Source: Hyphomicrobium sp.
GTDB lineage: Bacteria > Pseudomonadota > Alphaproteobacteria > Rhizobiales > Hyphomicrobiaceae
Length of the DNA: 64,000 bases
Assembly: GCA_021732485.1 (NCBI GenBank)
Contig: JAKFUV010000004.1
Span: 1 to 64,000 of the forward strand
Direction of reading: 5' to 3'
Numbering within the stretch: the first letter of the stretch is position 1; each line of letters begins with the position of its first letter. Positions 9,088 through 17,190 of the stretch are shown one piece after another. The notes under the pieces are model-generated. The model was not told the DNA's origin and made no database searches. It was given only the letters and a program-made list of their open reading frames with translations. The translations under genes and the position numbers were made by a program.

Positions 9088-11100
9088 CTATTCTGTTTTT
9101 GCCGCATCGCGAACGATTTCGACAGATTTGATCTGATCTTTGGAAAGCGCCAGCCGCTTGTCCCCAATTGTCATGAGGCGCTCCGACATCGCAAGGTATT
9201 CGGCGAGATTGAGCTCAGCGCCTTGCACTGCTGATGCAACCGCCGACGCCGGAACGCCATTGCGCACCATTGAATCGATTAAAATAAAGACTAACTCATG
9301 ATCGCCGGCTGCCTCGCTCAAGACCTCTACCAGCCCTGGCTTGAAATCATTTGAAAAGGCTTGGGGCGCCGGTCGCGCCGCGTCGTCGCCGCTCCATAGC
9401 GCACGCCTGATGACCAAGTGCTGCAGCGCAGATCGCCAAAATTCCGTGTCAAACTTATCGATTGCCGTCATTTCGTGCACCGCGGTGAGGAGCGCACCAA
9501 ACAAGTGTTCAACCGATGCCGTTTTCGAGGCTTGCTCACTATCGGGTGATAGAGCGAGTTGATCCAGGACCCCGAGTCCGATGCCAAATGCGAGCTGCAT
9601 CAATTCTCGGGCTTGCGACGGACTCAATCGGCCGGTGCTATCTTCCGCGACCGAGTAATCGTCGTACTCGATGAGTTCGCGAATACTCTCGCAGCCTGAC
9701 CAGAATTGCGACCAGGTCGCGGCCGGATCGGCTGTCGCCAACAGAGGCAGCGCCAGGAGTACTGTTCCGTACGCATCCGGCCGCTTGCCGAAGGTCACGA
9801 ACATCGACGCGTTTTCAGCCAACGCTATTCCACGCTCCGAATAGGCACTATCGGTCGTGAGCAGCCACTCACTCAGGAACGATTCAGCCTCCGGCAAGGT
9901 CGCCCTACCAGTCAATGCCGCCGAGATGCGTGCGCCGCGGTCGCACCAAGGCTCCCATCCCTCCCAGTCCGCAGACGCAGGAGGTGTCCAGATCTCGGAG
10001 GGCGACGCCGCGGAAAGCGAATCGATCAGCAGCGCATCCGGATAGGCACGAGCTCCGGACTCCGGTGTTCGCGCCTTCGGATCTTGTGATAGCAACGTCA
10101 GGACCTGTCTGAACAACCAGGCGGCCCAGCGACGGGTTGTCGGGCCGGCATCGGTGCGGCGGGCAACCGTATTCGCAATGGTTTTGGCGACATTCTGCAA
10201 ATCGGCAACCGATGCGCCACCTGCCTGGGCCTCACTTGGCGCCATTTGATAATAGCCGTCATGGAGCTGATTGCGCGCGATCACCAACAGCAGAGGCAGG
10301 ACGGACGATGTGGTCCAACGTCCATCGGCTTCGAAGGCTTTCGGTGCGACCTCCACCATTCGCTGCCAACAGGCCATCGATCGCGAAGCGCCCGCCGCAT
10401 TGAGCGCGTGTTGGATCGAATACGGCTGGTCGAATGTTGCAACGTGCCGCATGAAGAGTGCGACGTCGAGCTCGGCCACGATCGCAAGCACGCCATCGTC
10501 GTCACCTGGGGACAAGTAGTGGCTACTGCCCCTCAACCCCCACCACAGCTCGAGCAGGCTAGGCGCGGCCTTCCAAGATTTAACTAGCGCATCGTATATG
10601 TTGCGCTCCCGTGAGTTGGCACGCCGGCCCGGAGCGCATTGTGCTTGACCAACAACGTCGCCGGCGACGCGAAGAAAGATCTCGCGAAACGTTGCGTCGT
10701 TTTTTGAGACGAAGCGAACGAGCTGATCAAAATCCCGCTCGAACGCGGCGCAGTAGTACCCAAGCCGCCGCAGCGCGCTCCAGGTCTCTGCTGTCGGGTG
10801 CTTCCGAAAATGTGATAGGGCGGCAATGGCAAGCGGCCAACTGCCACGTCCGGGGTCTTGGAATTGCCGCGCGTCCGTGGCGTTGTCGCCATCGAAGTCT
10901 TCGATGATCGCCTTTGCGGGCATGTTGGCATTCAGAGCGGCCTTAAGCCGCTCGACCATGCGACTGAACCCTGGATCCGATTCAATCGCGGCAACGAACT
11001 CGGCCGTAAGTTCGTCTGAGCCCGCTTCACCCAGATCCCGGGCGATCCCGGACGCTGCCGCGCGCCACTCGGACGGCCATTGGTCGGCTTGATTGCTCAT
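9088..11100 (-). CDS. Hypothetical helical protein of the candidate defence operon
   Basis: The 670-residue product has no signal peptide, no membrane segment and no nucleotide-binding or nuclease motif that I can see. It is rich in Ala, Leu, Trp and acidic residues and reads as a mostly alpha-helical soluble protein, possibly with TPR/HEAT-like repeats. Its ATG overlaps the stop of the upstream PLD-like gene as ATGA (11097-11100), and the Mrr-NACHT gene starts 94 bp downstream, so it is very probably co-translated and part of the same system. I do not recognise the family. A sensor, scaffold or adaptor role is conjecture. Confidence 0.8.
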   Translation of the reverse strand: MSNQADQWPSEWRAAASGIARDLGEAGSDELTAEFVAAIESDPGFSRMVERLKAALNANMPAKAIIEDFDGDNATDARQFQDPGRGSWPLAIAALSHFRKHPTAETWSALRRLGYYCAAFERDFDQLVRFVSKNDATFREIFLRVAGDVVGQAQCAPGRRANSRERNIYDALVKSWKAAPSLLELWWGLRGSSHYLSPGDDDGVLAIVAELDVALFMRHVATFDQPYSIQHALNAAGASRSMACWQRMVEVAPKAFEADGRWTTSSVLPLLLVIARNQLHDGYYQMAPSEAQAGGASVADLQNVAKTIANTVARRTDAGPTTRRWAAWLFRQVLTLLSQDPKARTPESGARAYPDALLIDSLSAASPSEIWTPPASADWEGWEPWCDRGARISAALTGRATLPEAESFLSEWLLTTDSAYSERGIALAENASMFVTFGKRPDAYGTVLLALPLLATADPAATWSQFWSGCESIRELIEYDDYSVAEDSTGRLSPSQARELMQLAFGIGLGVLDQLALSPDSEQASKTASVEHLFGALLTAVHEMTAIDKFDTEFWRSALQHLVIRRALWSGDDAARPAPQAFSNDFKPGLVEVLSEAAGDHELVFILIDSMVRNGVPASAVASAVQGAELNLAEYLAMSERLMTIGDKRLALSKDQIKSVEIVRDAAKTE

Positions 11101-11789
11101 GTGCGCGGCCGTCCTATGTCATGACGCTGCGACAGGGTAGAGGCAGCCCTCCAGGCGCACTCAAAAAACGCGATCGCGCCATGCTTGTCAGCGGGCCAGC
11201 CCCGCGACGCCGCGTTCAAGCTCGGATGCAGTCCCCCGACCGTCGCCCCAAAGTGCCAGAGTTCGTTGTCGATGATCGCGAACCGATCGTGAATCTCATC
11301 GACCAGGTCCTTCAGTTTGAAGTTGATCTGAATGTCGATCTTGCTGACGCGATGCGATTGATTGCTGTTGATCGCCTTTGCAAGCTCGGAAAATTGTCGC
11401 GCGATTTCTGTTTGCTCACCGCCGCTCGCGGACGTTAATAGGCGGACGTCGGACACGGCCGGCCCCGTGCTGAACCAACTCATTACCGCATCGACATTGA
11501 CTTGGGCTGACCCATGCTCGGGGGTGAATAGAAAGCGATCCATAATGAGAACGCGATCCTGGGCGTCTCTCACCGCTTTGGCGAAGGCTGCCAATGGCGA
11601 TGGAGGCCTTGCGGATGCCCGGGCCTTCATCGCAGCAAAAGTCGGAAACGCTGACAAATCAGGCGTCGTTCCGTCGCCGCTAAAGTCGGCATGCCCTGGC
11701 CAGTAAATGGCCTTCTCGTGAACCTGCCGTTCGGCGAGCGCGCTCGGTTCGATTGGTGCGAAATGAGAGAGGGCGCGCGGCTGTTTCAT
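11097..11789 (-). CDS. PLD-like protein with a single HxR...D motif
   Basis: A 230-residue protein. Residues 75-105 (RVLIMDRFLF) resemble the first strand of a phospholipase-D fold. A motif EIHDRFAIIDNELWHFGAT gives His167, Arg169, Asp174 and Gly181, i.e. a PLD HKD motif with Lys replaced by Arg. Only one motif is present, as in PLD nucleases that work as dimers. It is coupled by ATGA overlaps at both ends (11786-11789 and 11097-11100). The partner gene upstream carries the same HDRF motif, so the two could form a heteromeric active site (inference). It lacks any other recognisable domain. Confidence 0.8.
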   Translation of the reverse strand: MKQPRALSHFAPIEPSALAERQVHEKAIYWPGHADFSGDGTTPDLSAFPTFAAMKARASARPPSPLAAFAKAVRDAQDRVLIMDRFLFTPEHGSAQVNVDAVMSWFSTGPAVSDVRLLTSASGGEQTEIARQFSELAKAINSNQSHRVSKIDIQINFKLKDLVDEIHDRFAIIDNELWHFGATVGGLHPSLNAASRGWPADKHGAIAFFECAWRAASTLSQRHDIGRPRT

Positions 11790-13516
11790 GTCCGCATCCC
11801 GTCCTGCCGATGCAGGCGGCTGGACTTGTAGTCTTCGAATGAAACCGACGTCCCGATCATCGCGTGGAGTCGAGCCAGCACCGGCTCGCTGTCGGGCACC
11901 TTCAGAATCAACGATGCGCGGTCCCCAAGCGCATTGAGCGAATTGCCCAAGAACCAGACGTCATCGTCCACGGCCAGGAACCGATCATGCAAGGGGGGAT
12001 TGCGGCCCGCGAGGACGCCGACGCGCGCATTTGGTACGCCCCTCCGCTCAAGTGTTTCGAGCGCGTCTTGGAATTCGTGCAGCCGTCGTAAAATTTTACT
12101 TTCCTTTGAATGGGCGGGCGGGACGTCCGAGGAACTGGCAGAGGTGTCCGAAGTGCCAGTTTCCTGTTGCGTCAGCTCGCTGTCGTCCCCATCGGCGCTG
12201 GCTTCGAAGGCGAGCCGTGAGGTGAGGACGAAAATGTCTACTTTGATGTCTCGGATTGCATGGACGAATTGCATGATCTGATTTGCGCCGAAGTACGGGT
12301 CGGCGATAATCACCTGCGTCCTTCCTCGCCCGATGCGGGTGCGGATGAAACTCAGCGCGGCTTCCCTTTGGCCGTCCTCAAACCACGTTTGCCCTAGTGA
12401 CCGAGCAAAAGCTTGACGAGAACGACGGGCCTCACTTTCAAAGACACGAGCAACAGTCGTCATCGGCGCAGCCAAACCATGCGTGGACAATACTTCATGA
12501 GAGCTTTCCACGACCTCGTACGATGCATCAGCCGACTTGTGAGTTTCGGACATTGGGGCCTTGACCTTGACGCGCCTCGAAGCGACCCCGACGTTCATAT
12601 TGATAGTGCGGATGAACGGAAGTGGCGGTTGATCGGCGATGACCCCGTGCGTCGGATGAGTGACGACATAGCCGCTCGCCTGAATAGGAAGCTGGCTTCG
12701 CAAAACCACCAAGCCATCCGAAGGGATCGGTGTGGTCTCGAAGCGTGACAGCAAATTGGCGCGTTTTTCGATGACAGTGAGCTGCAATCCTGCAAGCGTT
12801 TGTCCAGGTCTTGGAACAAAGCGGAAGACGAGGTCTTCGCCACGTCCCGTTTTATCCTCGGCGATGAAATTGCGGATGGTTTTGATGATTGGGTCTGGGG
12901 CGATGAGCGTGAGACTCCCGAGATATTCACGATAAGCGAGCACATCGATGTGCAGCCGTCGTTTGACGAACTCAATGGCATTGGCATCCTGCAGAACGGA
13001 CTCAAATTTGTCTGCGCTTCCAAAGCGCCGATGGATGCGCGCTGGAGCAGACCCGGATCCAATAAAGGGTGCAGGATTGCCCGGACCACCGAGATCCCAG
13101 TCAGCAGCGACCGGCAGTCCCAATGATGGCCAATGCGGATCATCGGCGAGCTCCGTGAGAGCAAGCGGAACTCCATCCAGCTTTGGATCGACTTCGCCTG
13201 CAAGACTCGGCACCGGTGTCACAAAGCGGGTTTCGGCGTCGCTGCGATACCAATTTATGGCGTCAATCGCCGACAGCGCCGTGCGGCGGAAAAAAAGCTT
13301 GCCGTCGCGTCCGGACCGCAACTTGCAGGTTTCGAGACCGGTGACGCTCGTCGGACGCGGACGGTCCTTGCTCAGAAGAGACACTGTTCCGAACAACAAT
13401 CGTGGCGCCTTCGAACCAGCAGCAAAATGCGTGATCAAGCGGACAACGGCCCAGTCGTAGGCATTAGACCATGCAGGCGCCGCTGTTGCGGACGCTTCTG
13501 TACTGGCTCCCATCAT
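11786..13516 (-). CDS. PLD-like protein, first gene of the candidate defence operon
   Basis: A 576-residue protein. The first ~330 residues are of a family I do not recognise with certainty (the whole resembles, from memory, proteins labelled VPA1262-like). The C-terminal ~200 residues look like a PLD domain: a strand VIIADPYFGANQ followed by VDIFVLTSR, a Ser/Thr/Asp-rich low-complexity insert, then LHDRFLAVDDDVWFLGNSLN, giving His510, Arg512, Asp517, Gly524 and Asn528. As in the next gene, HKD Lys is Arg. The start ATGATG has a GGGAA stretch just upstream. The stop overlaps the following start as ATGA. It is probably a nuclease or nucleic-acid-binding component; a catalytic role for the HxR variant is inferred. 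Confidence 0.82.
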   Translation of the reverse strand: MMGASTEASATAAPAWSNAYDWAVVRLITHFAAGSKAPRLLFGTVSLLSKDRPRPTSVTGLETCKLRSGRDGKLFFRRTALSAIDAINWYRSDAETRFVTPVPSLAGEVDPKLDGVPLALTELADDPHWPSLGLPVAADWDLGGPGNPAPFIGSGSAPARIHRRFGSADKFESVLQDANAIEFVKRRLHIDVLAYREYLGSLTLIAPDPIIKTIRNFIAEDKTGRGEDLVFRFVPRPGQTLAGLQLTVIEKRANLLSRFETTPIPSDGLVVLRSQLPIQASGYVVTHPTHGVIADQPPLPFIRTINMNVGVASRRVKVKAPMSETHKSADASYEVVESSHEVLSTHGLAAPMTTVARVFESEARRSRQAFARSLGQTWFEDGQREAALSFIRTRIGRGRTQVIIADPYFGANQIMQFVHAIRDIKVDIFVLTSRLAFEASADGDDSELTQQETGTSDTSASSSDVPPAHSKESKILRRLHEFQDALETLERRGVPNARVGVLAGRNPPLHDRFLAVDDDVWFLGNSLNALGDRASLILKVPDSEPVLARLHAMIGTSVSFEDYKSSRLHRQDGMRT

Positions 13517-14080
13517 GAAGAGTTCCCAATTGCTGCCAAATCGGCAAAGCCATCGATATTGGCTTCGCGGGCTTCGCCGAGCTTACCATTCTAGTCGGAC
13601 GACCTAGAGGATGGATGCTTGCCATCGTCCCAGCGGCATGCCGATGCCCGCAGCGGTCCTCGCCGACACGCCACGACAAGGACTACCGCAAGGAATTCAA
13701 GCTGGATAGGGTAACGCTGTTGTTCGACGACGCGCTATCCCCGCTCTACCCAGCGAGACCCGTTCAGCTGGTGAGGCGCAACACCTTGTCCAGCGATGGA
13801 CGTTGATCGAGGTGTTGCCACCGGGCATCGATGCCGATTTTTTGACCTCGCTTGGTGCTTGGCCGATGTCGGCTTCCTCTGCATTGCGACTAACAGGAGT
13901 GCGAACAGTTAGGCTTCGATAACCAAAAAGAACAAGCGTCAGAAACCGACTGGACTTGCACCGCCAAGAGAGCGGTAGTGGTTGGCAACGACGATGTCTC
14001 CCCTTCGCCTCGGTCTGAAACCGGGGCTTCGGGCGGTACAAGCACCGGCATTACGCTGTTGCCCTCCAAAGGAGACGACT
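13517..14080. other. Divergent intergenic region between defence operon and recombinase module
   Basis: About 560 bp separate two divergently read units. Frames on both strands are short and lack a protein-like composition. The stretch presumably holds the promoters of both units, but no clear -35/-10 pair or dyad stood out. A short string shared with 16668-16681 (GTGTTGCxACCGGGC) was noticed but is too short to call a repeat. Confidence 0.5.
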
Positions 14081-14359
14081 ATGTCCCGCAAACCGAAGAA
14101 AATTGCCAATCAAGATCTCAAGGGCGAAGCAGCACCATATAGCAAAGCGAAAGCGCCACAGAATTCAAAAGCTGAGACCCTCATCGCAATGCTGCAACGC
14201 AAACAGGGCGTTTCTGTCGCCGAGATGATGTCCGCGACCGGCTGGCAATCGCACTCGGTCCGCGGCTTCATGGCTGGCGCATTGAAGAAGAAGCTTGGAC
14301 AAGCAGTCACATCAACAAAGACCAAGTCTGGCGAGCGGCGTTACCACTTGGCGGCATAA
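14081..14359 (+). CDS. DUF3489-family small protein
   Basis: The 92-residue product has a basic N-terminal tail and a core (residues 30-90: TLIAMLQRKQGVSVAEMM, then GWQSHSVRGFMAGAL and SGERRYHL) that matches the DUF3489 family as I remember it, with a winged-helix-like character. The start at 14081 has a good ribosome site (GGAGACG) and follows no overlap. This family commonly precedes a DUF2924 gene and a large serine recombinase, as here (3 bp to the next gene), so it may regulate or assist the recombinase. Its biochemical role is not established. Confidence 0.85.
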   Translation: MSRKPKKIANQDLKGEAAPYSKAKAPQNSKAETLIAMLQRKQGVSVAEMMSATGWQSHSVRGFMAGALKKKLGQAVTSTKTKSGERRYHLAA

Positions 14360-14362
14360 GCC

Positions 14363-14881
14363 ATGCCAATAGCCGATGAGAACTGCTCCTTGCCCGTTGC
14401 GGACCGCAGTGAGCTTGACGCCAAGGTCGTTGACCTCGCGAAATTGAGCATCGCGAACCTTCGGGCGGTGTGGCTTGAGTGTGTCGGGCAGTTGCCACCT
14501 AAGCGGATGAGTCGCGATTTGATGGTCCGAGGCCTTGCTTACAAGTTGCAAGAGCGCCGATGTGGAGGCCTTTCCAAATCGGCGCTTCGAACGATTGCAC
14601 GATTGCAACAAACTCAAGAGTTCAGTGACAAGGCGCAGCCCGTGCGTTCGATATCCATGAAGCCCGGCTCTAAGCTAATCCGCGACTGGCGCGGAACCAC
14701 GCACACCGTTCTCGTCTTAGACAACGGATATGAGTGGCAGGGTGAGCTCTACCGATCGCTCACGCACATCGCGAACGCGATCACGGGCGCGCACTGGTCG
14801 GGACCAAGATTTTTTGGATTAGCGAAAAGGGCCGCGATACACGTTCCACGCGGAGATATATTGAAAAATGCCCAAACTTGA
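14363..14881 (+). CDS. DUF2924-family protein
   Basis: 172 residues. The first half (LSIANLRAVWLECVGQ, then PPKRMSRDLMVRGLAYKLQE) and the second half (KPGSKLIRDWRGTTHTVLVL, YEWQGELYRSLTHIANAITG, WSGPRFFGL) match the DUF2924 family that accompanies large serine recombinases. The YRSLTHIANAITGAHWSGP segment is the typical signature. It lies 3 bp after the DUF3489 gene and overlaps the recombinase start by 14 bp, so the three are co-translated. It may be a DNA-binding or directionality factor; that is inference from position only. Confidence 0.87.
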   Translation: MPIADENCSLPVADRSELDAKVVDLAKLSIANLRAVWLECVGQLPPKRMSRDLMVRGLAYKLQERRCGGLSKSALRTIARLQQTQEFSDKAQPVRSISMKPGSKLIRDWRGTTHTVLVLDNGYEWQGELYRSLTHIANAITGAHWSGPRFFGLAKRAAIHVPRGDILKNAQT

Positions 14882-16604
14882 AGCGCCAAAGCACTCTACG
14901 CGTCTGCGATGCGCGATCTACACGCGAAAATCATCCGAGGAAGGTTTGGAGCAGGACTTCAACTCGCTCGATGCCCAGCGCGAGGCGTGCGAGGCTTACA
15001 TCAAAAGCCAGATCCATGCAGGCTGGCGGGCCATCGAGGACGAGTACGACGACGGCGGCATCTCTGGGGCCACCATGTCACGACCGGCTTTGCAGCGCCT
15101 TCTCTTAGATGTCAAAGCTCGCAAGATTGATATCGTCGTAGTCTACAAAGTCGATCGACTCACGCGATCACTCGCCGACTTTGCAAAGATTGTTGAAATA
15201 TTTGACGACCAACACATCTCGTTCGTATCGGTCACTCAGTCTTTTAACACGACGACATCAATGGGTCGCTTGACGCTCAATGTCCTACTATCCTTTGCCC
15301 AATTCGAACGTGAAGTCACGGGGGAACGCATACGCGACAAGATCGCTGCGTCAAAAAAGAAGGGTCTTTGGATGGGTGGCTATCCGCCGCTCGGCTACGA
15401 CGTCCTGGAGCGCAAGCTCATCTTAAACGCCGCCGAAGCTGAGACTGTGCGGGAGATTTTTCACCGCTATCAGCGCATCGCCCATATTCGCGAACTAAAA
15501 TCTGACCTCGACCGCTCTGGCATCGTGACGAAGTCGAGAATTGACAGAAATGGACGACCGACCGGTGGCAAATCGTTCAGCCGGGGAGCACTCGCTCAGA
15601 TGCTGCAGAACCGAATCTATCTCGGGCAGATCGTCCACAAGGGCGTCGGCTTTCCTGGCGAACATACGGCGATCATCGGTCTGGAACTTTGGAATGCCGT
15701 TGCGAATTCGCTTAAGGCGAATCGGAGCAACCGGGATCTGAACGTTGGAGTGAAAGAGCCGAGCCTTCTAAAAGGGCTCATGTTCGATGGCGATGGAGCC
15801 CGCATGATCCCATCGCACGCAGTCAAAGGCGACAAGCGCTATCGGTACTATATTTCCCAAACCCTGATCGATGGAAAGAGAGCATCCAGCAGAGGCGGGC
15901 GACGCATACCAGCTGGCGACATCGAGCGGCTCATCTCAGACCGGCTCAAAGAGTTCTTTGCGTCTCGCGATGAAGTTCACGAAATGCTGCTCCCGTTTAA
16001 ACTTGAGGCAGTGGATCTACAGCAAGTGCTGGCTCGCGCCAGCGCACTCACTCGGCACTGGCCGACGCAAGCGCCATCCGCCCGTTGTCAAACGCTTCGC
16101 AGCGTTATCCGCCACGTAGTGGTCGAGCCATCGCAAATCAAAATCGAATTGGATCGTTCGCGAACATTGCGCGCAGTGCAACCAGAGCACCCTTTGCCTG
16201 CCGGCTGTCTTGATGCAGATTCGACAGCGGCTGCTTTTGCCCTCACGATTAAAGCCGTAACGAAACGCGCAGGGAAAGCGACGCGCCTCATCGTAGGCGA
16301 TGCAGTCGCAGAAAAGACGGACGCCAATCTGATCAAGCTTCTGGTCAAGGCCTTCGACATTCGCGACCAATTGTTCAGCAGCCAGCCGGGAAGCATCGAC
16401 AGCCTCGCACGCAAGAACAGTTCAAGCGGCTCGTACATGACCTGCCTCGTCCGCCTGACCTACCTCGCGCCCGACATCATCGAGGCGATCCTCAAGGGTC
16501 GGCATCCTGTGACGCTAAGCGCTCGGCGACTGGTCACGACCACGAAAGACTTGCCGATGGATTGGGCCGCCCAGCGCAAGTGGCTCGATTTCCCAGCGGT
16601 ATGA
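14868..16604 (+). CDS. Large serine recombinase (site-specific integrase)
   Basis: 578 residues. The N-terminal resolvase domain has the catalytic motif IYTRKSSEEG (Ser22 following Tyr18 and Arg20), then VYKVDRLTRSLADF and FAQFEREVTGERIRDK, which carry the conserved arginines. The middle (about 170-290) is the recombinase domain (GGYPPLGYD onward). The usual zinc-ribbon cysteines are absent (GLMFDGDGARM where CxxC is expected), which I recall as common in recombinases partnered with DUF2924. It is a tyrosine-independent integrase or excisionase that cuts a 2-bp core, and is the likely mobiliser of the surrounding accessory DNA. Its attachment sites could not be identified from the sequence. 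Confidence 0.93.
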   Translation: MPKLEAPKHSTRLRCAIYTRKSSEEGLEQDFNSLDAQREACEAYIKSQIHAGWRAIEDEYDDGGISGATMSRPALQRLLLDVKARKIDIVVVYKVDRLTRSLADFAKIVEIFDDQHISFVSVTQSFNTTTSMGRLTLNVLLSFAQFEREVTGERIRDKIAASKKKGLWMGGYPPLGYDVLERKLILNAAEAETVREIFHRYQRIAHIRELKSDLDRSGIVTKSRIDRNGRPTGGKSFSRGALAQMLQNRIYLGQIVHKGVGFPGEHTAIIGLELWNAVANSLKANRSNRDLNVGVKEPSLLKGLMFDGDGARMIPSHAVKGDKRYRYYISQTLIDGKRASSRGGRRIPAGDIERLISDRLKEFFASRDEVHEMLLPFKLEAVDLQQVLARASALTRHWPTQAPSARCQTLRSVIRHVVVEPSQIKIELDRSRTLRAVQPEHPLPAGCLDADSTAAAFALTIKAVTKRAGKATRLIVGDAVAEKTDANLIKLLVKAFDIRDQLFSSQPGSIDSLARKNSSSGSYMTCLVRLTYLAPDIIEAILKGRHPVTLSARRLVTTTKDLPMDWAAQRKWLDFPAV

Positions 16605-16885
16605 GGCACGGCGAGCATCAAGGTGGCTCAGCGCACCCGGCGCAAGCCCGAGTTGCATGCGCTTCGGGTGTTGCTACCGGGCGCAGCCTTCAATTGGAAG
16701 CTCAAAACTCGCTACACAAAAACGGCGCTGAGAGACGGTGCATCGAAATCGGCGGCGCAAACGAACTCGTGACGTCTCTGCTCGAAACCGAGTCATCGCA
16801 ATGGCCGGACAATGAGCGCAAACGCGGGGACTATTTGCAATCGACCTAGGGCAAAGCCGCTACACTGCGGATCCCCAAAGGGTAT
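16605..16885. other. Intergenic region between recombinase and tRNA-Tyr
   Basis: About 280 bp without a plausible gene. It was searched in all plus-strand frames for the missing part of merR without success. It probably contains the right boundary of the accessory zone. Confidence 0.5.
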
Positions 16886-16970
16886 TGGTGGAGAGGACTG
16901 GTTTCGAACCAGTGTAGGCTAAGCCAACGGATTTACAGTCCGTCCCCTTTAACCACTCGGGCACCTCTCC
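16886..16970 (-). tRNA. tRNA-Tyr (GTA)
   Basis: On the minus strand the 85-nt sequence starts GGAGAGGTGCCCGAGTGG, has a 7-nt anticodon loop with GTA flanked by CTGTAAAT, a long class II variable arm, the TTCGAA T-loop, and an acceptor end CCTCTCC followed by A and an encoded CCA. The acceptor stem pairs GGAGAGG with CCTCTCC. Its 3' end points toward the accessory region, the usual arrangement for a genomic-island attachment site. Confidence 0.97.
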
Positions 16971-17018
16971 CATCCGTTCAAAGATCCGCAAGTCGTGGTG
17001 CGAAGCTCAAAACGAAAC

Positions 17019-17042
17019 GGCCCTGCCAAACCCGGCAGGGCC
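17019..17042 (-). terminator. Hairpin with U-rich tail (minus strand)
   Basis: A perfect 9-bp stem GGCCCTGCC/GGCAGGGCC with a 6-nt loop. Read on the minus strand it is followed by GTTTCGTTTT, so it would terminate minus-strand transcription upstream of tRNA-Tyr. No minus-strand gene feeds into it, so it may insulate the tRNA from antisense transcription. Confidence 0.6.
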
Positions 17043-17190
17043 ATGCCTCGCGTTATCTTCATGCGCCCCTTCCCTGTCAATCGGAAAAGCTGCAATGTCG
17101 CGCGCACTGCGCTATGCGTCGTGACGCATTCGCAGCAACGGTTGACGGCGATGAGCGCGCCGGCAGCCGACAGGATTTTCGAGGCCGACG

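Noticed and set aside
13808..16681. Short shared string (GTGTTGCxACCGGGC) near 13811 and 16668, considered as island att repeats
   Set aside because: It is about 15 bp with a mismatch, contains common GC-rich codons, and does not lie at a junction with core genes.
16562..16849. 95-codon plus-strand frame after the recombinase, considered as the lost 3' part of merR
   Set aside because: The translation shows none of the MerR dimerisation helix or metal-binding motif, and it overlaps the recombinase end in another frame.
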